DNA of 64,000 bases from Spisula solida (taxonomy: Eukaryota; Mollusca; Bivalvia; Venerida; Mactridae), in NCBI GenBank assembly GCA_947247005.1, contig OX365949.1, forward strand, positions 8,752,001 to 8,816,000, given 5' to 3'. Numbering within the stretch: the stretch's first letter is position 1; each line of letters starts with the position of its first letter. Shown one piece after another: positions 48,758 to 62,385 of this stretch. The position numbers were made by a program, and so were the translations under genes. The notes beneath the pieces were generated by a model that worked only from the letters and a program-made list of their open reading frames with translations, made no database searches and had not been told where the DNA came from.

Positions 48758-48970
48758 GGGGCTGGTATTCAAAATATCTTAATGGAAAACTTAAATATTC
48801 TTACTTAAGTTAAACATTTGAGCTGAACATTTTTCCCACGAAACGAAACGATGAATACCCCATGATTTCTTTGTGATTATTGTAGCTCTTTACATAATGC
48901 TTCTAAACTATGTAAAACATTGACAATCTTAATTTTCCTGTTTAGCTGAAACACTTTTAAAGTCTATAAC
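48758..48970. mobile_element. GTATTCACAAAGC-type MITE, decayed copy
   Basis: GGGGCTGGTATTCAAAATAT, AAAACTTAAATATTCTTACT, TAGCTCTTTACATAATGCTT. The right terminal repeat is eroded (AAACACTTTTAAAGTC). Same family as 15036-15266. Confidence 0.65.
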
Positions 48971-49352
48971 AAAATAACATAATTTTACATAAGTACATGG
49001 AAAACAAATTATTACTTTTTAAATGGAAAATTAACAATATTAGAATAAAAATGTCTAAACCAAAATTCTAATGATTAATATTAAAATGTTGACAACGTTT
49101 TTAACGTGTTGTCGCGGCTATTTACAAGTCTTGTATTTCTATTATATGAAAGCTTGACCTGCTAAAAGGTAAACGAATATTAATTAATATACCTAACGAC
49201 AAAAAGGAAACGTACGAAGTAATAAAGTAACTAAGTACCTCAAACAAAGTAACTTGGATCTTTGCCAGTTAACACCCATGTGTTACCAAATATTCTATCA
49301 ATTTATCAGTAAAGACATGGAAATAGATTATTTACATACAAAGTAATACAAA

Positions 49353-49567
49353 TATAGTCCAGTCAGGATAAAAATCCAGTGACGTAGCGGTCGAGTCCAC
49401 TATAACGGTGTAAAACCAATTATAAAGGCTTATACTGTACAAACAACTATAATTTCAATGCAAAGGTAACATACTAAACTTCGCTCTACCTGTTTAGACA
49501 ATGGTTGTGATTTTTTGCGTACACACAAACTGCAACGTCACTGTCACAATATCCTAACTGGACTATA
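49353..49567. mobile_element. TATAGTCCAG MITE, 215 bp
   Basis: Terminal inverted repeats of about 35 bp start TATAGTCCAGTCAGGATA (left) and TATAGTCCAGTTAGGATA (right, reversed). The first 18 bp match with one difference, and both arms contain CAGTGACGT. There is no coding capacity. Confidence 0.75.
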
Positions 49568-50057
49568 CAATCACTTCTATTGTTAAACTAGTGCATGTTT
49601 GAACTCTATTTGTACATACGTACCGTACTCATTTGGCAATGATTTTATACTTTAAATACCAGTGTAATTTATAGTGTGATGACTATAGTTGATTTTAAGG
49701 TAGACGGGTCCTGTTTTTATCACAACTCATGCAAAGTAATCAAGTTATTGAAACGGTGTGTAGAATGTATATCCTACTGTCACATGTTTGATTCTGTGAT
49801 GTTGTCTAATGGTATAAGAACGTTTCAATAAGCGGAAAGGCATGAATTCAACTTCATGAGTTCACTTTGTACAATGAAAGCCATCTACCTAATATGCAAC
49901 ACGTTGGCGACATAGATGTGTGTCCGTAAAAGCTTACTAATGCCCACAACATGAATTCTGGTGTAAATATGCATCGTTTGAGGCATGTAGGATATTGCAT
50001 GTCCAAAGCCCTTTATTTGCCAATCAGCTTTCTGCTGAAATATGGCAGACATATGAG

Positions 50058-50130
50058 TGCCTCCACCCGTATTTGAACACGGGTCGCCAGATTAGACGAC
50101 AAGCGTTCTTATCACTGTGCTACGAAGGCA
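50058..50130 (-). tRNA. tRNA-Arg(TCT)-like sequence, probable pseudogene or SINE head
   Basis: The minus strand is 73 nt long with a 7-bp acceptor stem (TGCCTTC/GGAGGCA), an A box (GTAGCACAGTGATAAGAACG) and a B box (GTGTTCAAATAC). The anticodon loop CGTCTAA would give TCT. Two mismatches in the anticodon stem and an 8-nt T loop argue against function. Confidence 0.45.
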
Positions 50131-52430
50131 TGTAAGAGTACCAAATGCATCTAGATTCACAAACTTAAGCATTTGCATATCCATAACCCTTGACGTGCGT
50201 GAACCGTGTGACGGAGTTGGATGACTGACATGGTGAACAGAGCTCTATTGTGTTCTGTCATGGATACTTATTTCTGAGCGATTAGTCAGAGTATACATAC
50301 TCGCATGCAGTAAGTCATTTGTCGGTAAGTTTGCACCAAATACATTTATTTCATGTGTAGTTTTACAATGTGCCCTTGTTATTCGACAGTGCAGCTGAAC
50401 ATGTTTATAATGTTAACATAAATGACATTGGATACTGAGAAAAGCAAAATATAGGCTATGAGCACGAATAATAAACAATTATAATTCAATTAGTGCCAAA
50501 CTTTAAACAACGTAACGGTACAGCAGAACATATATACTGAAGGGTAAAAGAAACGAACTTAAATTCTATTATCGAAACTGCATTTAAGCTTAAAAAGAAT
50601 AACACATCACAACAATTACTAAATATTCAAATTTCAGTATGTAATGCATGTAAAACGTTGTGTTTAAGTGGCAAAAGCGTTTTCGTGAAGACAGTGTTCA
50701 ATCGATAATAAAGGATGAAAAGGTTGGCCTAAACGCATTGAATCGGAGATTGACCGGCGATTTATAATAGGTGAAATATGCGTCAAACACACATTCAAGA
50801 ACAGGTGTGATATGCCACAAAAACAATTCTAGCAAAGAAAATCACCAGGTATTCATTATATATATCCTTTGTACAGAGACATAAGAAATATGTCGCGAAC
50901 GTATTCATGAGCATATTTAATGAAAGTATGTAAAACTGACGTCACTGGTGTGGAGTGCGTCGTGCTATTAGAAGAGATGCACTCTATTTTGAAATTGCTA
51001 TAAAATGCAACTATTACTTTGCTTCCTAATCGATTTTCTGTATAAACTGTGTTTAGATAAACTATTGGTTCCCTGTATGTTTTGTTAAAAGTACACCAAT
51101 CACTTGATTAATTTACCTAACCTAACCTAACCTTACATAACCTAACCTAACCGAACCTCGTATGTCACTGAGAAATAACGAAGTTGAAAGGGTTGCGTTT
51201 CTTTTGATGATAAGTATAGTTTGAATGTCGACCGACATAAATTAATTTAAAACATACGATACAGTTCCATTTTAATGTAATATAAACATGTACGTATAAG
51301 GTCGCACGACATAATTGTTTGATTGCGTTTATTAATTAATAACTAATTGAATATCGATACGGTTTATAAACTATGTGCTATCTATCGATATATCGTCTGA
51401 ATATATTCCTTTAATGTGTCAAGGCACATACATGTACGTATAATTAGATTTTTTAATTAGTAAGCTCAAATGTAACATTATTCTAACCAAAACCACAGAA
51501 TAAAAACATTACCAGAAGGGTTAAACAATGTTTAATCATTAGTTTAAGATTCAATCCTTTGTGTATTGTACGAACTGACCTTGTAAGGACAAACATCATC
51601 ATGGGTAATTTATTTTCAGGATTTGACTTGGTATATAATACTATAGAATGCACCACAATCAAGTATTTCAATATAAAACTTAACATCACCAGAGCCCGAG
51701 TTCTTAAATCGTTCGCAGTGTAAACGGTATCATTTTGGCATTAAGACAATACTTGCCTTACCACACGAGAGATGCACATTTTTACTCGTGCTTATTACTA
51801 GAACTAAGTGTTTATTACTTAAATATATGAACTTCGGCTTTATAAATGGCATTGATATAGGAAGTCAATTGAAATATCTGATGGCAATAATTGCTAAACG
51901 GTTGTTGCACAAAACAACCGAAATACTTCAATGATAGATATAATTATGTGCATTATACCGTGTTTAGCAATGATTTATTCAACGTTATTTATCATTCATA
52001 CACGGTGGTCTGTATAAAAATAATGACGTCTTTGTTTTCTGTGGATGATATAACTGGCAAACCAATTATCAGTATGTGTATTCGGTTTCATGGACAATAA
52101 TAGTCAATTCAGTGTTTTATGACCAAGCTAGTGCGTTATGTAATTGTGAAGCGCAATAGAATATGTTTAAATATGTTTTGCGTTATATAAATGACATGTC
52201 TTTGTATTTGGTTCACAATTTGACCAAGTGGATCTAAATACTTTTCACGAATAGACATCCAGTACTAACTTTATCTAGACGTTACTCGGAGTTCCGGGTT
52301 CTATTCTCGGTGGCGACAGATGATTATAACAATGATAACAAATAATGTAGCACAAAGACAATACAAAGCCACACAGAAACGACCTAGCCATCCACGCAAG
52401 AGTCAGACTTAAAACGAACCATCTATTTTC
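50131..52430. other. Gene-poor stretch, nothing coding seen
   Basis: AT-rich DNA with no domain-bearing frame on either strand. From 51115 to 51156 there is a run of CCTAA pentamers (ACCTAACCTAACCTAACCTT, then AACCTAACCTAACCGAACC). Confidence 0.4.
51115..51156. repeat. Short (CCTAA)n tract
   Basis: About seven CCTAA/CCTTA/CCGAA units. It resembles the arthropod telomere repeat TTAGG on the other strand but is far too short and internal to be a telomere. Confidence 0.75.
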
Positions 52431-52500
52431 CCCAAAATGGATTTATTTAAAGAGGCAACACAGTTGGGCTTGCCCGGTCTTCCCTGTGAGCGTCTTTAGA
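52431..52500 (-). repeat. Probable LINE 3' tail
   Basis: On the minus strand, AAGACGCTCACAGGGAAGAC leads to AACTGTGTTGCCTCTTTAAA and TAAATCC. It resembles the end at 20795-20935. An open frame upstream of it on the minus strand (52501-52758) has no recognisable domain. Confidence 0.35.
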
Positions 52501-53407
52501 TCATGCCCTTGCATAAAAAAGACATCGATGCCGATTTTCCGCCACATGTGGAGAAGTTGCTCGTAAAGTTAGCACTAGTTTGAATACTGTCCGCGTAAAC
52601 AGACTAGGCGAATCAGCCACCGTGTATACATAACTAAAAAGTGTTGAGAAACGACGTAAAACCCGAATAAATGAAAACTGATCTTCTAAAATGTTATCTG
52701 ACAAGTTTTCCGTATGATGAAGAAATGGCAGTACAACGAAAGAACATAATCTGTCCAAACCAGGAATGGAATCAGTAATTACTAGGACTATTGCAACTTA
52801 ACTCTCAACCAATTGCGCTTGTCGGGTGTGGCATGCTTTCAAATCAAACGATGGTGTTCCATAAATTCATACAAACATAATGTATACTGTGCATCCTTTC
52901 AATAATTAACAACAGCATTTTATTATGTTGTCGAATCCACACAGTTATTGATAGGGTGAAGTACGATTAATCACCTAACGTAAATAGATTTGTAAGAAAA
53001 TTCTGAAACTTGGTTAACGATATACTCACACATATTTTACATGTATACAGACTCCAATTAAATCAGAATAGCTCAAACAAGAAACCTGAGAGTTTGATCT
53101 CAGGATTATCTCAAATCAGTCTGTGTTTCGATTTATTGAAAACAGACAGAAAGTACGTCACTATGTATAGACGGTATGCGTGTCTAGGAGAGGTTTTATT
53201 AGGTCTGATGTTTGATGTACACAGTGCATTACATTGGGCTACTTCAATAATTCAAGGATAAAACTAACTACCATTCGTATCAGTATAACAATCATTCAGA
53301 CGTTTTCTTACACAGGAAGGTCTACCACGTCCAAGCTTACCACGATGTTCAAATTCTTTACGTAAGCAAATGCCAAACGTACACGTGAAATTTAATTGTT
53401 TTTTAAT

Positions 53408-53654
53408 CCCGGCGTTTAGGAGCAGTTGTTTGAAAACTTAAATATTTCGACTTAAGTTAAAATATTGAGCAGCACGTATTTCCCAAGAAACGAATAATAA
53501 TCCATGTTTTCTTTGTGATTATAGTAGCTCTTTACATAATGCTTCTAAACAATGTACAAAACTGATAAGCTTGGTGTTCACGATTAGTTGGTATACTTAA
53601 AGAAATTTTAAATAGTTTAGGAAAATTCTAAGTTGCTTTGTGAATACCACCCCA
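53408..53654. mobile_element. GTATTCACAAAGC-type MITE copy
   Basis: The right terminal repeat is intact (TTGCTTTGTGAATACCACCC) while the left is eroded (TTTAGGAGCAGTTGTTTGAA). Internal ACTTAAATATTTCGACTTAA and TAGCTCTTTACATAATGCTT match the other copies. Confidence 0.7.
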
Positions 53655-56600
53655 GTACTAGTGTACTACAGCATACCACAACAGTAATGAGTGAAGGCAA
53701 CCTCACGGACTCTATGTACGGGGAACTTTTCAGGGGCCGCCACACAAGGTTTATTCATGTCGGGATTGTGATGGAGCCAAGTGAACTAATAAATGTTGCA
53801 TGTGGTGGGGGTAACCCCAATGTACGATATGTGAGTTTGGGATTACCTAATATACATACATACAGTAATACAGTATCCCGTAAATACCATCTCAATAATC
53901 ACATCATCTTAGAATGAATAAAAGATGCAAATTCATTTTCACGGTTTTACTCTTATCAGGAATGTAAAATAATAGCCTAAATATCTAAAATCCAATAAGT
54001 AATATGGGATTATCACATGGATAATATATTTGTAACAAAATAAAGTAATGGGACTTTTTCGCATTTAACTGAAGTCCACTATCACTTGGATAAGTTGTTC
54101 TACGCTAACAATTACCAATTAGTAAAAAGGGTGACTTTCATTTTCGGGAGAGATGTCTTTATTTTGCATTACATTATTGAAAATGACCTAAATGCAATTA
54201 CATTTTGTATATTTGCACTGTTAATCTCAGCAATTTGACCACCAAATGTATAAGACTGGTTTAAGATTGTCGCAAGGGTGGTCTTATTATTGACGTTTAT
54301 TGAGTTCATAATGAACAATGGGGCCTATTAGTAACTCGTCACGTATCTAGCACGAATATGTGTATATACTAACTTTATAACACGCGTTTGACCGTGACGT
54401 ATTTGTTGACATAATAATGTAATTTTCTTTCAATATTTACAATAAATCTCGGCTATTGTTAACGTCATTCAGTCTAAACAGTTGACAGATTTACGCTCTA
54501 GATTTCAAAGCATTCTTACAATAATGCAATATGACACCACTATAAGAAAAGCTCCATATGTTAAGTACCCTTCTTAACATGTTATCTAAAAATCTTGAAG
54601 TTTACTGTAAAAAAGTAAATTAAAGTTTACTCCAGTATAGCAATTAAATATTTTTACATCCACATCTCAGGGTTAGGCAGCTTAATTATAAGAATATCAA
54701 AGAGCTGAACAACCTAATCAATGTATAATTACCAAATACAATGTCTGTCCTATAGATCATATTAAATAAACATGAACTTAACTGAATGTTATCTATGTAT
54801 CATTTTTTCTAATCACATAACTTTTTCGATTATTCGAAGGTTAAATCATTTGAACATGCAAGTTTTTTTTGTTTAGGTTCAAAATGCCGAATATAGAGAT
54901 TGATATGATAATAGGGCTGAGGGGATAAATTCGATTACAAGATACAAGCATATAATGAAACCTGACCTTATCATTTTCAAGTGTACAAAAATGTGTAATA
55001 AACATTCAAAGTCTCGTTTATGAATTTTCATTATGACTTTATATATCGTATATCCAGTATAGGCGATACTTGACATCCGACCAAATAATGTAAAGTCGTT
55101 CAGTAACATGATAGGTTTTAAATTTCGTAGATTTTAATAAATAAGCCATTATTTCGTGGGGTCGTAAATAACAATAATAATTATTAGTAGTATTTTATTA
55201 TTATTTTTATTAAATTCGTAAACGATTGAAAGTTGGAAGATGACGTCCCAATCGTGCCTACTCGAGCCCTCCGTAGCGATTGGAGACGTCCTTGCTACGT
55301 AGTTCTATTAAGGTAGTTGATCAATCAAATAATCATATGCGTTTGATTTCATAGTTTAGTCCATCTACAAATGTATTAAAAACTAATTCCATACAAATAG
55401 TAATGACTCTACATTAATGACATAATGACTATGATAGATTGGATCCAAGTAGTGAATTTATCACAATAGTAATATTCCGTTCTTATCAACATCGGCTGAA
55501 ATGATGTACTGACACGTGGCTGCTTTAGTTCATTATTACTAGCTGTGAAATATACTGTGAAAAAAAGCAATTTAGTTGGTAACACATTCGTTGATCATGA
55601 AGTTCAATAGAAAGATAGAAACTAAAACTTAAACTGCTGTGCGTCTGTCCCTGTTATACTGAATAAAGACTTAAATACATTAAACGGTACTATTACCAAA
55701 ATCCTAGTACATGTATATATGTTCAAATGTATAGAATTGCTTAATATTACATCTAAAAATGAACTTTTTGTAAATATTTGTTCCACGCATATCGTAAAAT
55801 AGAAGAATTACCACAGTAATACTAATTAAGTACTGTCATACCATTGTATATTACTAATATCATAAATGTCCATTCTCCATTACTTGTACTAACACAAATT
55901 TCAAATCTTTGTACACATCTTCATAATTCTGCTATGTGATCATGTATATTATGTTCTTTTTTAAATAATATTGTTTGTATTGTGATGAGGTGCTGTACGC
56001 ACAAATAAAATAATAAACTTCATGAATTAATTAAAGATTAGGAACAATGTGTGTTTATTTAGTAGTCGAGTACGTGCATGACTCTGCGAAAACACGTGCC
56101 CGGATGAAAACAGTCAATACATCATTTAATTAACAAAATAAAATTGCATTCGCCTGTTTTGAAACATACATCCTGAAACATCTCTTAATACTGACATGTT
56201 GTTTTGAACGAGTCGGTCTGCAGGTCGAGAGGTCTTTCGATAGACCAAAAGTTAATATAAAGGTTGGTCCTTATTGATTCTGGGGTCAGAAGGTCGTCGT
56301 GTTATTTACCATAAATGAGTAGACGAACTAGATTCCCGGCTCAAGAATAGTTTTGTCAGGGATCTTCAAAGGGAGGTTGGTCATTATAAGTACGTCACTC
56401 CTATACGTCACTAGGTGACTGAATGTGAATTTCTCCATGACTTTAGCATGCATGACTATATGGCTGCCATGGGACATTCATCCTTTACATTACAAGCATC
56501 TTTTGTTTGAATAGTATTCAAATTATGTCAACAAAGTTAACACAGTGTATTAAAAAGTCAATGTTATATGCCCTCAGCCCTATTATAACATAACATTTGT

Positions 56601-57829
56601 CAAGGAATATAACATATTTGTATCCAGCCTTTATAAAATTGATATAAATGATTGAGCATGTTTGTATTGTACGATATTGACAGTCAATCTCTTTGTTCCG
56701 ATCACTATAAGGTTCATCAGGTCGACACGATCAATCAGAAATCAACATGTTATGTATAATACATTGGACTGCGTGTTTAATAATAACTATTGTATCGTAT
56801 TGTCTTCAAAGAACTAATTAGATACGTAGGTAGATCGAGACGTCGGCTATACAGCCAAAATGAAGAACTCGACCCAATAACACGACAACAAGAATGCTGT
56901 AAGTATAGCACGGAGAAGTTGACTTGATCCTGAGTTTTATGCATGTACAACAATATCGCTTATCCGATTAGCGCAAAATCTCTCAAAATGGCCATCGTCG
57001 ACACTTAAGAATATAGATGGACCAGTGTAGTTATTTTGCCATAACTTTTTTATTGTTTAAACGATATAATTTCTTTAGAGTTATTTAAAAACTGAAATTT
57101 ATTATCCTTTAATATATTAATGCAAAGATATTTAGATTATTTTGATGTTTAGGCGGGGGAAATAGCGTTAACAAATTACCACCCGTTTTTAGTGAAATTG
57201 GGTAAAAAAATATCAAAAATGTCCAGTTTAACTTGTGTTTTAAAGAATATGCATGAATAATTATATTACAAAGTTCTTGCGTTGAATATATAAAATTCCG
57301 CGAGCAAATCGTGCAATATCGGTCCTTTAGATTTGTGTTTGTATTACACCTCAAGCGTTTACGTGATACATTCCACCTATGGAAACATACAACCAGGGTT
57401 ATAAATATAGACAAAATATCAGCTGTAAAATTATGATAATAGAAGGTCAAGAGTCGTATTGAATTTTCCATACTATAATGGAATTATATATATTTGGGTA
57501 TTGATGTACATTTGAAATATGTAACTTTGAATTGTGATTTTCAGTTTTAACTAAGACATGTTTGTTACTTCGGTTTATTGTTGCTGCTTGTGTGACTGTG
57601 TTGCTGGGTTTTACATAGGGGTTGGTAGTTTCCCTTGGCCCATCCTACTCTAAATTATAGTATATGAGAGACACACAATAATACAGACCTATATGGTAAA
57701 CGTGTGATGACATTTTGTTAAATTTGTTGTCGCGTTTTGCAGTTGATGCCGTTTTTGCTACATTTGTTGCCGTGGTAACATTTGTTGCCGTTTCGTGACA
57801 TTAATGTTTGTTTCCGTTTCGTTTCAATT
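53655..57829. other. Gene-poor stretch, nothing coding seen
   Basis: AT-rich. It contains the degenerate GGTCGGTC-type repeat at about 56205-56530 (GAGTCGGTCTGCAGGTCGAG, GGGGTCAGAAGGTCGTCG, GACTATATGGCTGCCATGGG). The open frames at 53633-53917 (+) and 57109-57471 (-) show no known domain or splice context. Confidence 0.4.
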
Positions 57830-59284
57830 GTTGCTCGTTTTGTTACATTTATTGCTGTTTTATTACATTGATTGCTGTTTTATTACATTTGTTGCTGGTG
57901 TGTTACATTTGTTGCTGGTGTGTTACATTTGTTGCTGGTTTGTTACATTTGTTGCTGGTTTTTACAATTGTTGCTGGTTTGTTACATTTGTTGCTGGTGT
58001 GGTACATTTGTTGCTGGTGTGTTACATTTGTTGCTGGTGTGTTACATTTGTCGCTGGTTTATTACATTTGTCGTTGGTTTGTTAGATTTGTTGCTGGTGT
58101 GTTACATTTGTTGCTGGTGTGTTACATTTGTTGCTGGTGTGTTACATTTGTTGCTGGTGTGTTACATTTGTTGCTGGTGTGTTACATTTGTTGCTGGTTT
58201 GTTACATTTGTTGCTGGTATGTTACATTTGTTGCTGGTTTGTTACATTTGGTGTGTTGCTGGTATGTTACATTTATTGCTGGTTTGTTACATTTGTTGCT
58301 GGTATGTTACATTTGTTGCTGGTTTGTTACATTTGTTGCTGGTATGTTACATTTGTTGCTGGTTTGTTACATTTGTTGCTGGTGTGTTACATTTGTTGCT
58401 GGTATGTTACATTTGTTGCTGGTTTGTTACATTTGTTGCTGGTTTGTTACATTTGTTGCTGGTGTGTTACATTTGTTGCTGGTGTGTTACATTTGTTGCT
58501 GGTTTGTTACATTTGTTGTTGGTTTGTTACATTTGTTGCTGGTTTGTTACATTTGTTGATGGTGTGTTGGATTTGTTGCGGGTATGCTATTACATTTGTT
58601 TCTGGTTTGTTACATTTGTTGCTGGTATGTTACATTTGTTGCTGGTTTGTTACATTTGTTGCTGGTTTGTTACATTTGTTGCTGGTTTGTTACATTTGTT
58701 GATGGTGTGTTGGATTTGTTGCTGGTATGCTATTACATTTGTTTCTGGTTTGTTACATTTGTTGCTGGTATGTTACATTTGTTGCTGGTATGTTAAATTT
58801 GTTGCTGGTATGTTACATTTATTGCTAGTTTGTTACATTTGTTGCTGGTATGTTACATTTGTTGCTGGTTTGTTACATTTGTTGCTGGTATGTTACATTT
58901 GTTGCTGGTTTGTTACATTTGTTGCTGGTGTGTTACATTTGTTGCTGGTGTGTTACATTTGTTGCTGGTGTGTTACATTTGTTGCTGGTATGTTACATTT
59001 GTTGCTGGTTTGTTACATTTGTTGCTGGTTTGTTACATTTGTTGCTGGTATGTTACATTTGTTGCTGGTGTGCAACATTTGTTGCTGTGTGTTACATTTG
59101 TTGATGGTTTGTTGCATTTGTTGCTGGTGTGTTACATTTGTTGATGGTATGTTACATTTGTTGCTGGTTTGTTACATTTGTTGCTGGTATGTTACATTTG
59201 TTGATGGTTTGTTACATTTGTTGCTGGTTTGTTACATTTGTTGCTGGTGTGTTACATTTGTTGCTGGTGTGTTACATTTGTTGC
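57830..59284. repeat. 20-bp minisatellite, ~72 copies
   Basis: The unit is TTGCTGGTGTGTTACATTTG with alternation of GTGTG, GTTTG and GTATG. Because the unit has no stop codon and 20 is not a multiple of 3, all plus-strand frames read the same 20-residue cycle (VTFVAGVLHLLLVCYICCWC), giving open frames of up to 550 codons that are not genes. A few larger variant blocks (with GATGGTGTGTTGGATTTG) repeat at 58556 and 58700, showing segmental duplication inside the array. Confidence 0.95.
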
Positions 59285-61090
59285 AAAATTATTATAGACA
59301 CTCCCTAGCTTATACAAAATCTCAATTACACCATGCCAAAATGTTCAATTCTTTTTGCACGTACATCACAGATCAGATATGTGTAAACCTCATTATTAAG
59401 ACCACCTCAATCAGAATACCAGTATTGTCATGGCCACAGTTTACAGTTAAAACTTTATGAAATAGTCTCGGGACAAACCACATGTATATATAGTACAAAA
59501 TACATATAAACATATGGCAAGGCTGTGTGATCGAGCACCCTGTGAAACATTGGAACAGAAGAGGCTTGCAACTGTCTTCCGCTCGCATAACATTTTCACA
59601 GGGTGCTGGACAAAATAATTTTCCCCTTCGCATGGCGTATATTTAATAGAAATCGTTGAAGAAATAAAATACCAATCGCTATTTTTGTTAACGAAGTGAA
59701 GCAATTTCGTCTTGGCCCTGTAGCCAAACGTCACGTGGTATTGCTACACTGAAGCATTCTTAAATTAACCACGAAAATAATTTCGGACAATAATATAAGG
59801 TGTCGCAATTTTTTTTTTCGTGAACCTACCTGACATAGTACTTGTTTAATATCCATGTAATAATATCCACAATCTTCAGGTTTCAACTTTCACTTTGTAT
59901 TAAACACGTGTCCTACCGCGTCCTCTTTCATTGTTGTAATATTTTATATAGCATACGTATAAAGGTACGTACGTATCATTAATAAAAACTCAAGAATCTC
60001 CGTGGATTTTCCGAAGTTGAAAAAATTAATTGACTCTCTAGATCATCTAGAGAATTATTATATTTCCCTTATGTTGTTGTAATATGGTAGACATTATGAA
60101 TACTATATCCTTTATGTAATAACATATTAGTATATTATGATCAAAATAGTAATATTTTAAATATCGTTTTTGTTAACAACATTATAAGACAATTAATACC
60201 ACTTGGTAATCCGATATGATATCACACAGCGCTAAGAAATATACATGTATAACATGGTATCATTGTTTGTTGCGACTTTAGACGTAAGTTTGTGGTTTAA
60301 TCCGTGTTTAAAGTCCATGATAGTATAACATTTACGTGGTCTGTCAGATTGATTGATAGAAAAAGCACCGCGACTTACTTAGCAAATTGCGATATATGTT
60401 TGTACTCCGATATGTTTTATGCTTAAGAGAGAAATATGTCCTGTTTATAAATCAGTGTTACTTGTATATACATGATAAATCCATTTTATGACAAAACAAT
60501 CTACTTGTGTCATATAAAAACGATCTTAAGACGTTTAAAGATGTTTAAGTAAATATAAAGATAAAACCACACAAACACACACGAAGCTAACGCCGGGTTT
60601 TAAAAATAGCACACTGAAGACAGTTGGATGTTCAATTATGTTAGCTCATTCGCACGCAAAAAGTACGATAATTTTGTCATTTTCCAATAGCTGTACATAA
60701 CCCAACGTGATATTGCACATTGAATTAAACAGAATGAAATGAATATAAATATATTTAAACGAAGTGCTTTAAAATAAATTAAATATTGAATTACATTTGT
60801 ACATGTGGGCATTGTGTTTGATTTTCTTTACATAAATCATTGTATTATTAAAAGCCCTGTATAAATATATAACATTATATGAGAGAAATCCAACAATAAA
60901 GAAATAATCTAATATAAATATTTCGCCAAGTTACTAGCATAATAAGTATCAACAAGGAATCAATTACAAATATTTGCCTGTAACCATTTGACCAAAATTT
61001 CAATGGACTAAACATGAATGATTTAAGGTAACGGTGGGTTGAAGCAGAGGCTCATGTTTAATAGTATAACTTTTAGTAAGATTGTTTCCG
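59285..61090. other. Gene-poor stretch, nothing coding seen
   Basis: Very AT-rich DNA. Short local palindrome CTCTCTAGATCATCTAGAGAAT near 60034 is split by AT-rich sequence. No domain-bearing frames. Confidence 0.35.
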
Positions 61091-61685
61091 GGGAATGATA
61101 CGAGCCGTTCTCCGGCAAAACTGGGCTTATTGACAGTATCCTTATATAAAGAACTATGTTATAAGGCATAGAAAAGGCTCTCACATTAGAAACAAGTTTG
61201 ATCTAATTTAAATAATTGGATATATACAGGCCTACCATTTAGATATAATTTTTCTATGAAGTATATTAAAATAACTTATGTCGTTGCTATGGTGACCCAT
61301 TTCTGAAAAGTACCGATATTGAGAAAACAATAGCAGTAACTACTTTTCTCTAACCGCAAATAATTATCCATGTCTTGATAATAGGTTATACTCAATAATA
61401 TATTCTAAATGTTGATGTAATTTTGAAACTTTTACGAATTTATCAAATACTGGATTTTTTAAATGCTCGTTAACGTTACGTCAAATGACGTTTGGTTGGC
61501 GTTTGCAAAGTCATTCAAAAAGCTAAGCGGCAGTGGTTAGTTTTAAAGTTATGTAACTTTGTAAATGGGTGTTATAATTTGCTCAAGTTTTCATAAGAGT
61601 CTTGGCTTTCTAATACTATAGTATCATGATTTTCATTTTGTCACTAAATAAGCCTGGTTTCCTAGAGAACGGCTCATATATTCAC
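61091..61685. mobile_element. Inverted-repeat element, ~595 bp
   Basis: Left end GAGCCGTTCTCCGGCAAAAC then TGGGCTTATT. The right end, reversed, reads GAGCCGTTCTCTAGGAAACC then AGGCTTATT. Interior marks are TCGTTGCTATGGTGACCCAT and AATGACGTTTGGTTGGCGTT. A truncated relative is at 44888-45318. There is no transposase frame. Confidence 0.6.
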
Positions 61686-61978
61686 CAGCTTTTGTGTTCG
61701 TGCATGAGACCTAAAAGGCACGCATATGCTTTAAACCCCCACATTTAAAAGGGTCGTTTATGGTTTTAATGAGTAGTTTGGATTATAGAAGTGCTGTCGT
61801 CACTGTCCGATTTCCGATTTGTGAATAATCTCCTTTGGATTCAGTGATGTTTTTAATGAGTACGAGTCTAATTTTTGCGACAGGCGTAATTTTTTTATGC
61901 CACGTGACAGGATGAGGAATATAGTTTTATGATATAATTAACGTTATGCCATAGTTAATACATTGGTGTAATAAAGTT

Positions 61979-62385
61979 TTATATGATTATGTGAACCAAA
62001 GTTTCAGTTTATTGAATGATTCAAATTCATTTTGCCGCGTTTAAATTTCGCGAATTTCGTGTACCCGCAAAAATAGTCAGGCGCGAAAATAACACGTTAT
62101 GTGTTTTAGAATCGTGTGTGATAAGATAATATTTAATGTACTTAATTTGGGATTAAAACATTGTCATTAATGTATGCTATTTCAGTGGCTGTGAGAAATG
62201 GGTGTAACCACGAGAAGAATAAATAGTGAATACAATGGCGGCCAAACTTCAAACGATAAATATAAGTTCATGTTTCACACAAATTACATTGTAGAATTTG
62301 AATCATTCATTGGTTAACATAAAGTATTTAATGTAATAAACTTCGAAACGTTTTATTTTGAACGTTGGTTCACATAATCATATAA
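61979..62385. mobile_element. MITE, ~407 bp
   Basis: Ends TTATATGATTATGTGAACCA on both sides (right end reversed). A second internal inverted pair is GAATGATTCAAATTC / GAATTTGAATCATTC. There is no coding capacity. Confidence 0.7.

Noticed and set aside
50058..50130. Functional tRNA gene
   Set aside because: Anticodon-stem mismatches and an 8-nt T loop; better explained as a pseudogene or SINE head.
52501..52758. 85-codon minus-strand frame as a gene
   Set aside because: No domain or splice signals; it adjoins a probable LINE tail and is likely repeat-derived or chance.
53633..53917. 94-codon plus-strand frame as a gene
   Set aside because: Its start lies in a MITE terminal repeat, and no homologous domain or splice structure is recognisable.
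57808..59460. 550-codon open frame encoding a Cys/Leu-rich periodic protein
   Set aside because: It is the translation of a 20-bp tandem array that lacks stops in every plus-strand frame; no splice context or non-repeat domain.
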